DNA of 64,000 nt from positions 158,344 through 222,343 of the forward strand of contig NZ_LMJW01000011.1 in the NCBI RefSeq assembly GCF_001429505.1, written 5' to 3'. Numbering within the stretch: position 1 is the stretch's first letter; each line of letters opens with the position of its first letter. This DNA comes from Allobosea sp. Root483D1 (GTDB taxonomy: Bacteria > Pseudomonadota > Alphaproteobacteria > Rhizobiales > Beijerinckiaceae). Both the position numbers and the translations under genes were made by a program. Of the stretch, positions 1 to 8,872 are shown piece after piece. The notes under the pieces are model-generated. The model was not told the DNA's origin. It did no database searches and saw nothing but the letters and a program-made list of their open reading frames with translations.

Positions 1-298
1 TGCCAAGGGGCTGGCGCCAAGCGCGGTGGTCCGCCACCACATGGTCCCGAACGCGATCCTGCCGGTGGTGACGCTGGCCGGGCTGCAGGCCGGCCAGCTT
101 GTCGGCGGCTCGCTCCTGGTCGAGACCGTCTTCGCCTGGCCGGGAATCGGGCGCCTGCTCTTCGACGCGCTGATCCAGCGCGACTACCAGGTCCTGCTCG
201 GCGTGTTCTTCACCTGCTCGGCCATGGTCATCCTCTTCAACATCCTGACGGACCTGATGTACCGGCTCGTCGACCCGCGCATCGAGGCGGCCTCGTGA
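1..298 (+). CDS. Dipeptide/oligopeptide ABC transporter permease, DppB type (5' end cut by window)
   Basis: This is the C-terminal end of an inner-membrane permease for a peptide-type ABC importer. The frame is open from base 2 to the TGA at 296-298. The visible part contains the cytoplasmic EAA-type coupling loop (HHMVPNAILPVV), then the VETVFAWPGIGRLL segment and a last hydrophobic helix, ending in DPRIEA, all typical of DppB/GsiC proteins. It overlaps the next permease by GTGA, so the two are translationally coupled. The first part of the gene and presumably the binding protein lie outside the window. The substrate cannot be told from the permease. Confidence 0.93.
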   Translation, partial: AKGLAPSAVVRHHMVPNAILPVVTLAGLQAGQLVGGSLLVETVFAWPGIGRLLFDALIQRDYQVLLGVFFTCSAMVILFNILTDLMYRLVDPRIEAAS

Positions 299-1134
299 AC
301 TCCTTCTTGCGAACCTTCGCGCGCAATCGCGGCGCGCTGATCGGGCTGTGCATCCTCGGCATGGTCGTCGCGGTCGCCATCCTCGCCCCGCTGCTCTATC
401 CGGGCTCGCCCTGGCGGATGGTGCACCGGCCGTTCCTGGCCCCCTTCGTGCTCGACCGTGCCCCGCTCGGCTCCGACACTGTCGGGCGCGACATCCTCGC
501 CGGGCTGGTGCATGGCAGCCGCGTCTCGCTGCTGATCGGCCTGGTCTCGACGCTGGTGGCGCTGCTCGTCGGCGTGCCGCTCGGGGCGATCTCCGGCTAT
601 TTCGGCGGCTGGGTCGATACGGCGCTGATGCGGATGACCGAGTTCTTCCAGACGATCCCCTCCTTCGCGCTCGCCATCGTCATCGTCTCGATCCTGCAGC
701 CCTCGGTCGCCTCGATCGTGCTCGCCATCGCGATCGTCAGCTGGCCGCCGGTGGCGCGCCTGGTTCGCGGCGAGGTGCTGAGCGTGCGGACACGCGACTA
801 TGTCCAGGCGGCGATCGTCACCGGCCTGCCGGTCCACAAGATCATCCTGACCGAGGTGCTGCCCAATGTCGTCTCGCCGGTGATCGTGCTGGCCTCGCTG
901 ATGACCGCGACGGCGATCCTCCTGGAATCCTCGCTTTCCTTCCTCGGCCTGGGCGATCCCAATGTGATGAGCTGGGGCTACATGGTCGGCTCCGGCCGCA
1001 GCCGCGTGCTCGACCAGTGGTGGATCAGCTTCATCCCGGGCACGGCGATCTTCGTCACGGTGCTCGCTCTGAACCTGATCGGCGAGGGCCTCAACGACGC
1101 CTTCAACCCGAGCCTGCGCGCGAGGCGGGCATGA
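295..1134 (+). CDS. Dipeptide/oligopeptide ABC transporter permease, DppC type
   Basis: A 279-residue inner-membrane permease, the partner of the preceding DppB-like protein. It has an N-terminal helix (about residues 12-35), the LGSDTVGRDILAGLVHGSR signature after a periplasmic loop, and five further helices with an EAA loop around ILTEVLPNVVSPVIV and the SSLSFLGLGDPN segment, all diagnostic of DppC/GsiD. The start is a GTG overlapping the stop of the upstream gene (GTGA). The end overlaps the ATPase gene by ATGA. Length is normal for the family. Substrate unknown: peptides, opines or glutathione-like molecules are all possible. Confidence 0.95.
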   Translation: MNSFLRTFARNRGALIGLCILGMVVAVAILAPLLYPGSPWRMVHRPFLAPFVLDRAPLGSDTVGRDILAGLVHGSRVSLLIGLVSTLVALLVGVPLGAISGYFGGWVDTALMRMTEFFQTIPSFALAIVIVSILQPSVASIVLAIAIVSWPPVARLVRGEVLSVRTRDYVQAAIVTGLPVHKIILTEVLPNVVSPVIVLASLMTATAILLESSLSFLGLGDPNVMSWGYMVGSGRSRVLDQWWISFIPGTAIFVTVLALNLIGEGLNDAFNPSLRARRA

Positions 1135-2789
1135 GCGCGGCACAGGCGGGCGAACCCGTCCTCTCCATCCGCGACCTCTCCGTCGCGCTACCGGGCGGCG
1201 GCGACCGGGCCCATGCCATCCGCGATGTCGGCTTCGAGGTCCGTCGCGGCGAGACGCTCTGCATCGTCGGGGAATCCGGGTCAGGCAAGTCGATGACCGC
1301 CCATGCGGTGATGGGACTTCTGCCGCAGGGGCTCTCGGTTGGCGCCGGCGAGATCAAGCTGGCTGGCCGGATGCTCACCACCTGCTCCGATCGCGAATGG
1401 CGCGGCATCCGCGGCCGGGAGATCGGCATGATCTTCCAGGAGCCGATGACCTCGCTCAATCCGGTGCAGCGGGTCGGCGACCAGATCGTCGAGGTCTTCA
1501 AGGCCCATGGCGTGCTGACACAGGGCGAGCGTCGCGCCAAGGCGCTGGCGCTGCTCGCCGAGGTCGGCCTGCCCGAACCCGAGCAGCTGCTGCGGGCCTT
1601 CCCGCACCAGCTCTCCGGCGGCCAGCGCCAGCGCGTGATGATCGCGATGGCGGTGGCGCTGGAGCCGCATCTCCTGATCGCCGACGAGCCGACCACGGCG
1701 CTCGACGTCACCACGCAGGGCCAGATCCTCAAGCTGATCGCCAGGCTCCAGCGCGAGCGCGGGATGAGCGTGCTGCTGATCACCCATGATTTCGGCGTCG
1801 TCGCCGAGATCGCCGACCGGGTCGTGGTCATGCATCAGGGCCGGGTCGTCGAGAGCGGGCCGGCCGAAGATGTCCTCGAGCGCCCGCAGCATGCCTACAC
1901 CAGGGCGCTGCTGGCTGCGGTGCCCTCGCTGACGCCGCCGCCCCCCACCGTGCTCGACGGGCAGCCGATCGCGCTCAGCGTCGAGGGCCTGCGCAAGACC
2001 TATGTCAGCCGGGCGAGCCTGTTCGGGACAAAGCGCAGCGTCGCCGCCGCCGACGATGTCAGCTTCACGCTGCGCCGCGGCGAGACGCTCGGCCTGATCG
2101 GGGAGTCGGGCTCGGGCAAGTCGACCGTCGGCAAATGCCTGGTGCGGCTGCTGACGGCGGATGCGGGAGCGATCCGGCTGGGCGAGGTCGATTTCCTGGC
2201 CCAGCGCGGCGAGGAGTTGCGGACCCTGCGCCGCAAGGTCCAGATGATCTTCCAGGACCCATACGCCTCGCTCAACCCGCGCAAGAGCGTCGGCCGGATC
2301 ATCACCGACGGGCCGATCGCCCATGGCGTTCCACGCGCCGAGGCCGAGCGGCGCGCCGGCGAATTGATGGAGCTCGTGGGCCTCGGCGCGGACGCCCTGA
2401 AGCGCTATCCGCATGAATTCTCCGGCGGCCAGCGCCAGCGCATCGGCATCGCCCGGGCTCTGGCGCTCGATCCCGACGTTATCGTCGCCGACGAAGCGGT
2501 GTCGGCGCTCGACGTGTCAGTGCAGGCGCAGGTGCTTGCGCTCCTCGCCGATCTGAAGCGCAGGATGGCACTGTCTCTGGTGTTCATCACCCATGATTTG
2601 CGCGTCGCGGCCCAGATCTGCGACCGGGTCGCGATCATGCAGCGCGGCAGGATCGTTGAAATCGGGCCGACGGCCGCGGTATTTGCAGCGCCGGAGCACG
2701 CCTACACGCGCGAGTTGCTCGCGGCCGTGCCAGGTGCGATGTCGCAGCACGCGAATGCTGCTGGTACCGAGAACGCGAAAGGTCGTTGA
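1131..2789 (+). CDS. Fused double ATPase of a peptide-type ABC importer (DppD-DppF / GsiA-like)
   Basis: A 552-residue protein with two complete ABC ATPase domains, energising the two permeases upstream. Domain 1 has Walker A GESGSGKS at 47-54, signature LSGGQRQR at 161-168 and Walker B LLIADEP at 181-187. Domain 2 has Walker A GESGSGKS at 324-331, signature FSGGQRQR at 430-437 and Walker B VIVADEA at 450-456, with Ala in place of the usual Pro after the Glu. The ATG at 1131 was chosen because it overlaps the dppC-like stop (ATGA). The frame is open further upstream, but that part is antisense-like and out of register with any domain. Single-chain double ATPases are common in this transporter family. 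Confidence 0.95.
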   Translation: MSAAQAGEPVLSIRDLSVALPGGGDRAHAIRDVGFEVRRGETLCIVGESGSGKSMTAHAVMGLLPQGLSVGAGEIKLAGRMLTTCSDREWRGIRGREIGMIFQEPMTSLNPVQRVGDQIVEVFKAHGVLTQGERRAKALALLAEVGLPEPEQLLRAFPHQLSGGQRQRVMIAMAVALEPHLLIADEPTTALDVTTQGQILKLIARLQRERGMSVLLITHDFGVVAEIADRVVVMHQGRVVESGPAEDVLERPQHAYTRALLAAVPSLTPPPPTVLDGQPIALSVEGLRKTYVSRASLFGTKRSVAAADDVSFTLRRGETLGLIGESGSGKSTVGKCLVRLLTADAGAIRLGEVDFLAQRGEELRTLRRKVQMIFQDPYASLNPRKSVGRIITDGPIAHGVPRAEAERRAGELMELVGLGADALKRYPHEFSGGQRQRIGIARALALDPDVIVADEAVSALDVSVQAQVLALLADLKRRMALSLVFITHDLRVAAQICDRVAIMQRGRIVEIGPTAAVFAAPEHAYTRELLAAVPGAMSQHANAAGTENAKGR

Positions 2790-2792
2790 CGC

Positions 2793-3404
2793 ATGCCGGA
2801 TCTCGCGACACCGCCCGTCAACGCGCTCGATCCTGGGGCGGCGCGTCCCCAGATGAGGATCGGCGCGCGGATCCGGGCCTCGCGCACCGAGCAAGGCCTG
2901 ACGCTCGATGAGACCAGCCGCCGCAGCGGCGTCTCGAAATCGGCGCTGTCGAAGATCGAGAACGGCCGGGCCTCGCCCACCTTCGAAATCCTGGAGCTGA
3001 TCGCCGCCGGCCTCGGCGTCACGCTGGTCAGCCTGCTCTCGGAGCAAGGCGCTGGCCAGCCCGGCCGCCTGACGACGACGCCGGCCGGGCAGGGACGGCG
3101 CAGTGACGAAGCCAACTACATCCACGAATATCTCTGCACCGGGCTGAAGGACCGGCGCATGGTGCCGTTCGTGACCACGGTCAAGGCACGCAGCGCCCAC
3201 CAGTTCGAGAAGCCGGCCTCGCACCGGGGCGAGGAATTCCTCTATGTGCTCTCAGGCGAGGTCGCCTTCGTCAGCGGTTCCTATGACGAGATCAGGCTGA
3301 AGCCGGGCGACAGCCTCTATTTCGACAGCCGGCTGACCCATCTCTGCTATACGACCGGCGATGTCGACGCGACCCTGCTCTGGGTCTGGTGCGAGACGGC
3401 CTGA
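2793..3404 (+). CDS. XRE-family transcriptional regulator with C-terminal cupin domain
   Basis: A 203-residue regulator. Residues about 22-80 form an HTH of the XRE type (RIRASRTEQGLTLDETSRRSGVSKSALSKIENG). Residues about 120-200 form a cupin barrel (HRGEEFLYVLSGEVAF, LKPGDSLYFDSRLTH). Such proteins usually control an adjacent metabolic or transport operon through a small ligand bound by the cupin. The start is 3 bases after the ATPase stop, so it is very probably co-transcribed with the peptide-type importer and may regulate it. It converges with the minus-strand gene that ends at 3414. Confidence 0.93.
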   Translation: MPDLATPPVNALDPGAARPQMRIGARIRASRTEQGLTLDETSRRSGVSKSALSKIENGRASPTFEILELIAAGLGVTLVSLLSEQGAGQPGRLTTTPAGQGRRSDEANYIHEYLCTGLKDRRMVPFVTTVKARSAHQFEKPASHRGEEFLYVLSGEVAFVSGSYDEIRLKPGDSLYFDSRLTHLCYTTGDVDATLLWVWCETA

Positions 3405-3413
3405 GCGTTCAGT

Positions 3414-4043
3414 TCAGACCAGCTCCGCCGAGGCGACGATGCGCGTTCCCGGCCTGCCGGCGATGGCGGCCTCGATCATGGCGGCGGCGATGCGCCCGGC
3501 GGGGTTGATGCGCCAGGCGCTCGGCAGCACCGGGCCGAGGATGCCAAGCAGGGCGAGCGCGGCGCGCTCGGCCGGACGGGTTTCGCGCCGCTCGCCGCCG
3601 ATCAAACCCGGCCTGACAAAAGTGAGCGAGGCGAAGTCGAGGCCGGCGAGATCGCGCTCCAGTTCGCCCTTCACCCGATTGTAGAAGATGCGCGAGGCCG
3701 GATCGGCGCCGATCGCCGAGTTCAGGACGAAAGTTGGCGTGCCCTGCCGGCTGGCGAGCCGGGCGACAGCGAGCTGATAGCCGTGATCGACCCGGCGGAA
3801 GGCCTCCTGCGAGCCGGCAGTGCGCATGGTCGTGCCGAGGGCGCAGATCACCGCATCGGCTGCCCACCAGGGCGCATCCTCGGGCAGCGCCTCGAAATCG
3901 ATGGTGGGGGCGAGCAATTTGGGATGAGTCGGCAGGGCGCGGCGGGTCGGCGCGACCACCGCATCGATACGCGGATCGGCGAGCGCCTGCGCCAGCACAT
4001 GGCTGCCGACCAGCCCCGTCGCACCTGCCAGCAGCAGCTTCAT
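3414..4043 (-). CDS. NAD(P)-binding protein, atypical short-chain dehydrogenase (NmrA/HTATIP2-like)
   Basis: A 209-residue cytoplasmic protein with an N-terminal Rossmann motif GATGLVGSHV (residues 7-16). A YNRVKGELE segment near residue 130 fits the YxxxK of extended or atypical SDRs, followed by the FVRPGLIGGER loop. Proteins like this act as nucleotide-sugar or quinone-type oxidoreductases, or as NAD(P)H sensors. The reaction cannot be assigned. It is the last gene of the minus-strand Dpp-type operon, 63 bases after the alpha/beta hydrolase, so it may be co-transcribed. Confidence 0.85.
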   Translation of the reverse strand: MKLLLAGATGLVGSHVLAQALADPRIDAVVAPTRRALPTHPKLLAPTIDFEALPEDAPWWAADAVICALGTTMRTAGSQEAFRRVDHGYQLAVARLASRQGTPTFVLNSAIGADPASRIFYNRVKGELERDLAGLDFASLTFVRPGLIGGERRETRPAERAALALLGILGPVLPSAWRINPAGRIAAAMIEAAIAGRPGTRIVASAELV

Positions 4044-4106
4044 CTCGACGGCCTCCGCCCATGACCGGGAGCCAGATGTCGCAGATCGGGCGGAGCCGGT
4101 CGAGCC

Positions 4107-4979
4107 TCAGGCGACCGCAGTCGCCTCCGGCTTCAGTTCTTCCGCCGAGGGGATGCGACCCTCGTACCACCAGGAAGCTGCGGCGCGCGACATCGCCGCC
4201 CCGTCATGGCCGATGCCGGGCACGGTGATCAGCGACCAGTTGCAGGCCAGGCCGAGCCTGGCCGCTTCCGCCTTGGCGAAGTCGAGCATGAAATGGGCGC
4301 GGGCATAGCGCATCGGCCCCTGCGCCAGCGCCTCTGCCTGCGCCGGCAGGTTCGGATCGCTCGTGACGATGTCCTGGTCGCCGGCGAAGATCACCATCGG
4401 CCAGGCCAGCCAGCGCGCCAGCTCCGTGTCGCCGAGGCCGAGCCCGCCGAGTCCCTCCGGGAAGCGCCGCTCCAGCGTCGGCAGCGTATACCAGCCGGAA
4501 TTGGCGGCGAAGGCTGTCTCGAAGGGTGTTTCGCTCTGCGTCGCCAGCAGGCGGTGCACGAACTGGCCGCCGGCGGAATGGCCGAACAGCTTAACCTTGT
4601 CGCGCGTGGTGACGCCTGCCTTGCGCAGCGCCGCCAGCACGCGAGCGGGCACCGCATAGAGCCAGTCGGCCTTCGCGGCGACCGCGCCGTCCTCACTAAG
4701 GAGCAGGCCGTTATTATAGCCCTCCGCCTGTGGGAAATGCTCGTTGCCGAAGGTCGGCGCGACGATCAGCAGGTTGTGCTTTTCGGCGGCGTCGATCCAG
4801 AAGTCGCGATAATCGTCGCCATTGCGCAGCATGCCGTGCTGGACGAAGACGACCTCATCCTCGGGGCGGTGCCGCGCCGGCCGGTAGAAATTGACCTCGA
4901 GTGGGCGCTGCGGATGACGGGCGTCGACGAAAGGCAGGGCACTGCGGCCCTGCGGCGGATCGAGTGTGAGCGTGGTCAT
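4107..4979 (-). CDS. Alpha/beta hydrolase, probably an esterase or amidase linked to the Dpp-type importer
   Basis: A 290-residue cytoplasmic alpha/beta hydrolase with no signal peptide. Visible are the oxyanion-side VQHGM, the nucleophile elbow GHSAGG (Ser in GxSxG), an acid candidate in AGDQD, and the catalytic His in GIGHDG. The fold resembles polyhydroxybutyrate-depolymerase-like and dienelactone-hydrolase-like enzymes, but no family name is secure. The ATG overlaps the stop of the upstream ABC ATPase (ATGA). Translation is therefore coupled to the transporter, which suggests that it hydrolyses the imported compound. Substrate unknown. Confidence 0.88.
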   Translation of the reverse strand: MTTLTLDPPQGRSALPFVDARHPQRPLEVNFYRPARHRPEDEVVFVQHGMLRNGDDYRDFWIDAAEKHNLLIVAPTFGNEHFPQAEGYNNGLLLSEDGAVAAKADWLYAVPARVLAALRKAGVTTRDKVKLFGHSAGGQFVHRLLATQSETPFETAFAANSGWYTLPTLERRFPEGLGGLGLGDTELARWLAWPMVIFAGDQDIVTSDPNLPAQAEALAQGPMRYARAHFMLDFAKAEAARLGLACNWSLITVPGIGHDGAAMSRAAASWWYEGRIPSAEELKPEATAVA

Positions 4980-5983
4980 GCGGCCTTCGCGATGCTGTGC
5001 AGGTGGCAGGCGGCGCTGCGGCCAGGGGCGATCTCGCTGAGCTCCGGGCGGACCTCGCGGCAGACCGCCATGGCGTGCTCGCAGCGCGGGTGAAAGGGGC
5101 AGCCAGGCGGCGGGGCCAGCGGCGAGGGCAATTCGCCCTTGAGCGGCTGGAAGGCGCTCTTGCGCCGCGCTGCCGAGGGGATCGCCTTGATCAGCGCGGC
5201 GCTATAGGGATGCGCCGGCTCGGCGAAGATCGCCGTGGCGCTGCCGATTTCGACGATGCGGCCGAGATACATGATTGCGACGCGGTCGCTGATATGGCGG
5301 ACGAGGCCGAGATCGTGGCTGACGAAGAGATAGGTCAGCCCGTGCCGCGCGCGGATATCCATGAACAGGTTGATCACCTGCGCCTGGATCGAGACGTCGA
5401 GCGCCGAGACCGGCTCGTCGCAGACCAGGAAGTCAGGCTTCACCGCGAGTGCGCGGGCGATGCCGATGCGCTGACGCTGCCCGCCTGAAAACTGGTGCGG
5501 GTAGCGCTCGCGATAGGCGAGGTCGAGACCGACCTCGGTCAGCGCCCGGTCGACCGCGCCGTCGAGCTCGGCCTTCGGCACGAGCTTGTGGACCGCAAGG
5601 GCCTCGCCGACGATGCGGCTCACCCGCATGCGCGGATCGAGCGAGGCATAAGGGTCCTGGAAGATCATCTGCACCTTGAGCAGATAATCGAGCCGGTCCT
5701 TGCCCTTCAACGCCGCGGCCGAGCGCCCCCGATAGAAGACCTCGCCTTCGGTCGGCGGCAGGATGCCGGTGGCGATGCGCGCCAGCGTCGACTTCCCGCA
5801 GCCGGATTCGCCGACGAGACCGAGCACCTCGCCCTTTCGGACGCTGAGATCGACGCCGTCGACCGCCTTAAGGGTCGAGGGCGGTGCATGCCGGCCGATC
5901 GCGGTCAGGATGCGCTCGGCGATGTTGGCCTTGCCGCGAAAGTATTTGCGCACGCCGCGCAGCTCGAACAGGGTCTCGCTCAT
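4976..5983 (-). CDS. Oligopeptide/dipeptide ABC transporter ATP-binding protein, DppF type
   Basis: A 335-residue ATPase: Walker A GESGCGKS at 58-65, [14 protein letters not shown] after the Q-loop, signature FSGGQRQR at 165-172, Walker B FLVCDEP, and the C-terminal oligopeptide-transporter Cys-rich segment [12 protein letters not shown]. Start chosen at 5983, which overlaps the stop of the DppD-like gene (ATGA); an in-frame ATG 33 bases further upstream would overlap that gene more. It pairs with the DppD-like ATPase to drive the importer encoded by the next four upstream genes. Confidence 0.95.
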   Translation of the reverse strand: MSETLFELRGVRKYFRGKANIAERILTAIGRHAPPSTLKAVDGVDLSVRKGEVLGLVGESGCGKSTLARIATGILPPTEGEVFYRGRSAAALKGKDRLDYLLKVQMIFQDPYASLDPRMRVSRIVGEALAVHKLVPKAELDGAVDRALTEVGLDLAYRERYPHQFSGGQRQRIGIARALAVKPDFLVCDEPVSALDVSIQAQVINLFMDIRARHGLTYLFVSHDLGLVRHISDRVAIMYLGRIVEIGSATAIFAEPAHPYSAALIKAIPSAARRKSAFQPLKGELPSPLAPPPGCPFHPRCEHAMAVCREVRPELSEIAPGRSAACHLHSIAKAA

Positions 5984-6963
5984 GCCGCCACCCGGTCCGG
6001 AACGGGGTTGTGGCAACGCAGGGTGCGGCCGTCATGGGCCTGCGGCTGCGGATCGCTGTCGGTGCAGACGGGAAGCGCCCGCTCGCAGCGTGGCCGGAAG
6101 GGGCAGCCCGAGGGGCGCGAGTCGATGCGCGGCGCCATGCCGTCGATCTGGTGCAGGCGCTCGCCGGGCTCGACCATGGTGGCTGAGGAGTTGAGCAGGC
6201 CGAGCGTATAGGGATGGCGCGGCCGGTCGAGCACGGTCTCGACATTGCCGATCTCGACGATGCGGCCGGCATACATCACCGCGACGCGGTCGGCGAGCTC
6301 GGCGACGACGGCGAGGTCGTGGGTGATCCAGATCACGGCGGCCCCAGTCTCGCGCGAGAGCTTTTGCACCTCGTAGAGGATCTGCGCCTGGATGGTGACG
6401 TCGAGCGCCGTGGTCGGCTCGTCGGCGATGATCAGGTCGGGATCGTTCAAAAGCGCGGTCGCGATCGCGACGCGCTGGCGCATGCCGCCGGAGAATTCGT
6501 GCGGGAACTGCTTCAGGCGCGTCTCCGGCGAGGAGATGCCGACCCGCGCCAGCGCCTTTGCCGCCTTGGCGAGCGCCTCCTGCCGGCTGCAACCGCGATG
6601 CTCGAGGATCGCCTCGCTCATCTGCTCGCCGATGCTGAGCACCGGGTTCAGCGTCATCAGCGGGTCCTGGAAGATCATCGCGATCCGGTCGCCGCGCAAT
6701 TGACGCAGGCGCTCCTCGGAAGCGGCGCGCAGGTCGGTGCCGTCGAACAGGATTTCACCTGCGACGACCTCGCCTGGCGGGTCGATCAACTGCACCAGCG
6801 AGAAGCCGGTCACCGACTTGCCCGAGCCGGATTCGCCGACGAGGCCGAGCACCTCGCCTTTGGCGACGCTGAAGTCGACGCCATCGACCGCCGGCCAGGC
6901 GCCGTCCTGCGCATGGAACACGGTCTTGAGGCCGCTTACGGAGAGGAGGGGAGTGTCGTTCAT
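5980..6963 (-). CDS. Oligopeptide/dipeptide ABC transporter ATP-binding protein, DppD type
   Basis: A 327-residue ATPase: Walker A GESGSGKS at 43-50, [18 protein letters not shown] after the Q-loop, signature FSGGMRQR, Walker [13 protein letters not shown], and the C-terminal [12 protein letters not shown] cluster. The start at 6963 overlaps the DppC-like stop (ATGA). The frame stays open upstream, but that sequence does not resemble an ATPase. It forms the nucleotide-binding heterodimer with the DppF-type protein encoded next. Confidence 0.95.
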   Translation of the reverse strand: MNDTPLLSVSGLKTVFHAQDGAWPAVDGVDFSVAKGEVLGLVGESGSGKSVTGFSLVQLIDPPGEVVAGEILFDGTDLRAASEERLRQLRGDRIAMIFQDPLMTLNPVLSIGEQMSEAILEHRGCSRQEALAKAAKALARVGISSPETRLKQFPHEFSGGMRQRVAIATALLNDPDLIIADEPTTALDVTIQAQILYEVQKLSRETGAAVIWITHDLAVVAELADRVAVMYAGRIVEIGNVETVLDRPRHPYTLGLLNSSATMVEPGERLHQIDGMAPRIDSRPSGCPFRPRCERALPVCTDSDPQPQAHDGRTLRCHNPVPDRVAA

Positions 6964-7868
6964 GCGCGCACGTTGAAGCTGCGGCGCAGGCGATCGCCGA
7001 CGAGGTTGAGCGACATGATCAGCAGTACCAGCGCGATGCCGGGGAAGACGGCGATCCAGTATTCGCCCGAGAGCAGGAATTCGAAGCCGTTGGCGATGAG
7101 GAGACCGAGCGAGGGCTGCGTCACCGGCACGCCGACGCCGAGGAAGGAGAGCGTCGCCTCCAGCGTGATCGCCGAGGCGATGCTGATCGAGGCGACGACA
7201 AGCACGGCGCCGACCGAGTTCGGCAGCAGATGCGCCAGCATGATGTGGCGCGTCGGCAGGCCGAAGTTCACGGCTGCCTCGATATACTCCTTGCGCCGCT
7301 CGACCAGCGCCGCCGCCCGCATCAGCCTTGCATACTGCGCCCACTGCACCAGCACGATCGCGAGGATCACCTTGTCGACGCCGCGCCCGATCGAGGCGAG
7401 CAACACGAGCGCGACCAGGATCGAGGGAAAGCCGAGCATGAAGTCGACGATGCGCATTAGCACCGCATCGACTGCACCGCCGAACTGCGCCGCAGCGAGC
7501 CCGGCGAGGATGCCGATCGAGAGCGCGCCGATGGTCGAGGCGAGCCCGACGAGCAGGCTGGTGCGCAGGCCATAGAGGATAGCGCTCAACATGTCGCGAC
7601 CCTGCGCGTCGCTGCCGAGCCAGTAGCTGAAGCCGGTCATGCCCTGCTCGCCAGGCGCCAGCCGGTTGTCCATCACGCTGAGCGCGGCGAGGTCATGCGG
7701 GTTCTGCGGTGCGATCACCGGGGCGAGCAGAGCGAGCAGCACCATGATGCCCAGCAGGATCACGGCGCCGCGCGTCGTCGGCCGGTTGCGCAGGCGGCGC
7801 AGCACCTTCTCACGCAAGGGCGTGTCGGCCTGCGCCGGGCCGGCGAGGTGGGGCGTGTCCAGGTTCAT
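6960..7868 (-). CDS. Dipeptide/oligopeptide ABC transporter permease, DppC type
   Basis: A 302-residue inner-membrane permease with an N-terminal cytoplasmic extension (about 35 residues), a first helix, the LGSDAQGRDMLSAILYGLR signature, and the EAA-loop/last-helix segment LEATLSFLGVGVP. Length is normal. It overlaps the upstream dppB-like gene and the downstream dppD-like gene by ATGA, so the operon is tightly coupled. Specificity must come from the binding protein at the head of the operon. Confidence 0.95.
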   Translation of the reverse strand: MNLDTPHLAGPAQADTPLREKVLRRLRNRPTTRGAVILLGIMVLLALLAPVIAPQNPHDLAALSVMDNRLAPGEQGMTGFSYWLGSDAQGRDMLSAILYGLRTSLLVGLASTIGALSIGILAGLAAAQFGGAVDAVLMRIVDFMLGFPSILVALVLLASIGRGVDKVILAIVLVQWAQYARLMRAAALVERRKEYIEAAVNFGLPTRHIMLAHLLPNSVGAVLVVASISIASAITLEATLSFLGVGVPVTQPSLGLLIANGFEFLLSGEYWIAVFPGIALVLLIMSLNLVGDRLRRSFNVRA

Positions 7869-8842
7869 GCCTGCTCTCCGGCGAGCTTCACCCGCGGGTC
7901 GAGCGCGGCATAGAGCACGTCGACCAGGAAGTTGACGGTGACGAAGAGCAACGTCGCCAGGAGGACGTAGGCGACGACCACCGGCCGGTCGAGCTGGTAG
8001 ACCGAGTCGATCAGCAGCTTGCCCATCCCCGGCCAGGCGAAGACGGTCTCGGTGATGGTCGAGAAGGCGACGAGGCTGCCGAATTCGACGCCGACCACGG
8101 TGACAACCGGGATCAGGATGTTGCGCAGCACATGCCGGTTGACGATGCGCCGGGGCCGCACGCCCTTGGCGCGGGCGTATTTGACATAGTCCTGCGTCAT
8201 CGTCTCAGCGGTGCCGGCCGCGACGAGACGCACGATCAGCGCGAGGTTGGGGATCGCAAGGTTGAGCGCCGGCAGGGCGATGTGCTGCAAACCGTCCAGC
8301 GTCAGCAGGCTGGTCTGGAGGCCGAGAAGCGAGACCGTCTCGCCACGCCCCGCGGTCGGCAGCCAGCCGAGCAGCACGGCGAAGAGCAGGATCAGCATCA
8401 TGCCCTTCCAGAAACTCGGCAGCGAGAAGCCGAGCACGGTTCCGGCCATGACGATGCGGGCGCGCCGGCTGTCCGGGTTGAGGCCGACCATCAACCCGAG
8501 CGGGATGCCGACGGTGAGCGCTAGCGTCATCGCCAGCAGCACCAGCTCGAAGGTCGCGGGCAGTCGCGCCAGGATCAGCTGCAGCGCCGGCACGCCATGC
8601 ACGAAGGAGCGACCGAGATCGCCCTTCAGGGCGTTGGCCATGAAGGTGAGGTATTGCTGCCAGACCGGCAGGTCGAGCCCGAGCCGCCGGATCAGCGCCT
8701 GCCGCTCGGCCTCGCTGACCTGCGGCGAGACCAGGAGCTCGATCGGGTCGCCGATGCCGTAGACGGCGAAGAAGACCACGACCGAAACCGCGAGCAGCAC
8801 GAGCACGCTCTGGATCAGCCGCTGCAGGACATAGGCGGTCAT
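7865..8842 (-). CDS. Dipeptide/oligopeptide ABC transporter permease, DppB type
   Basis: A 325-residue inner-membrane permease with the N-terminal helix motif MTAYVLQRLIQSVLVLLAVS, a periplasmic loop containing RLGLDLPVWQQYL, the YVKYARAKGV coupling-helix region, and the FAWPGMGKLLIDSVYQLDRP and LDPRVK C-terminal signatures of DppB. It lies 30 bases after the substrate-binding protein gene and overlaps dppC by ATGA. Confidence 0.95.
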   Translation of the reverse strand: MTAYVLQRLIQSVLVLLAVSVVVFFAVYGIGDPIELLVSPQVSEAERQALIRRLGLDLPVWQQYLTFMANALKGDLGRSFVHGVPALQLILARLPATFELVLLAMTLALTVGIPLGLMVGLNPDSRRARIVMAGTVLGFSLPSFWKGMMLILLFAVLLGWLPTAGRGETVSLLGLQTSLLTLDGLQHIALPALNLAIPNLALIVRLVAAGTAETMTQDYVKYARAKGVRPRRIVNRHVLRNILIPVVTVVGVEFGSLVAFSTITETVFAWPGMGKLLIDSVYQLDRPVVVAYVLLATLLFVTVNFLVDVLYAALDPRVKLAGEQA

Positions 8843-8872
8843 GCGCCGAACCTCGAAAGGATGATCGCCGGC

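Noticed and set aside
348..1130. Extended N-terminus of the fused ABC ATPase
   Set aside because: The frame is open far upstream, but it overlaps the dppC-like gene in another frame and carries no ATPase sequence. The ATG at 1131 overlaps the upstream stop, as elsewhere in these operons.
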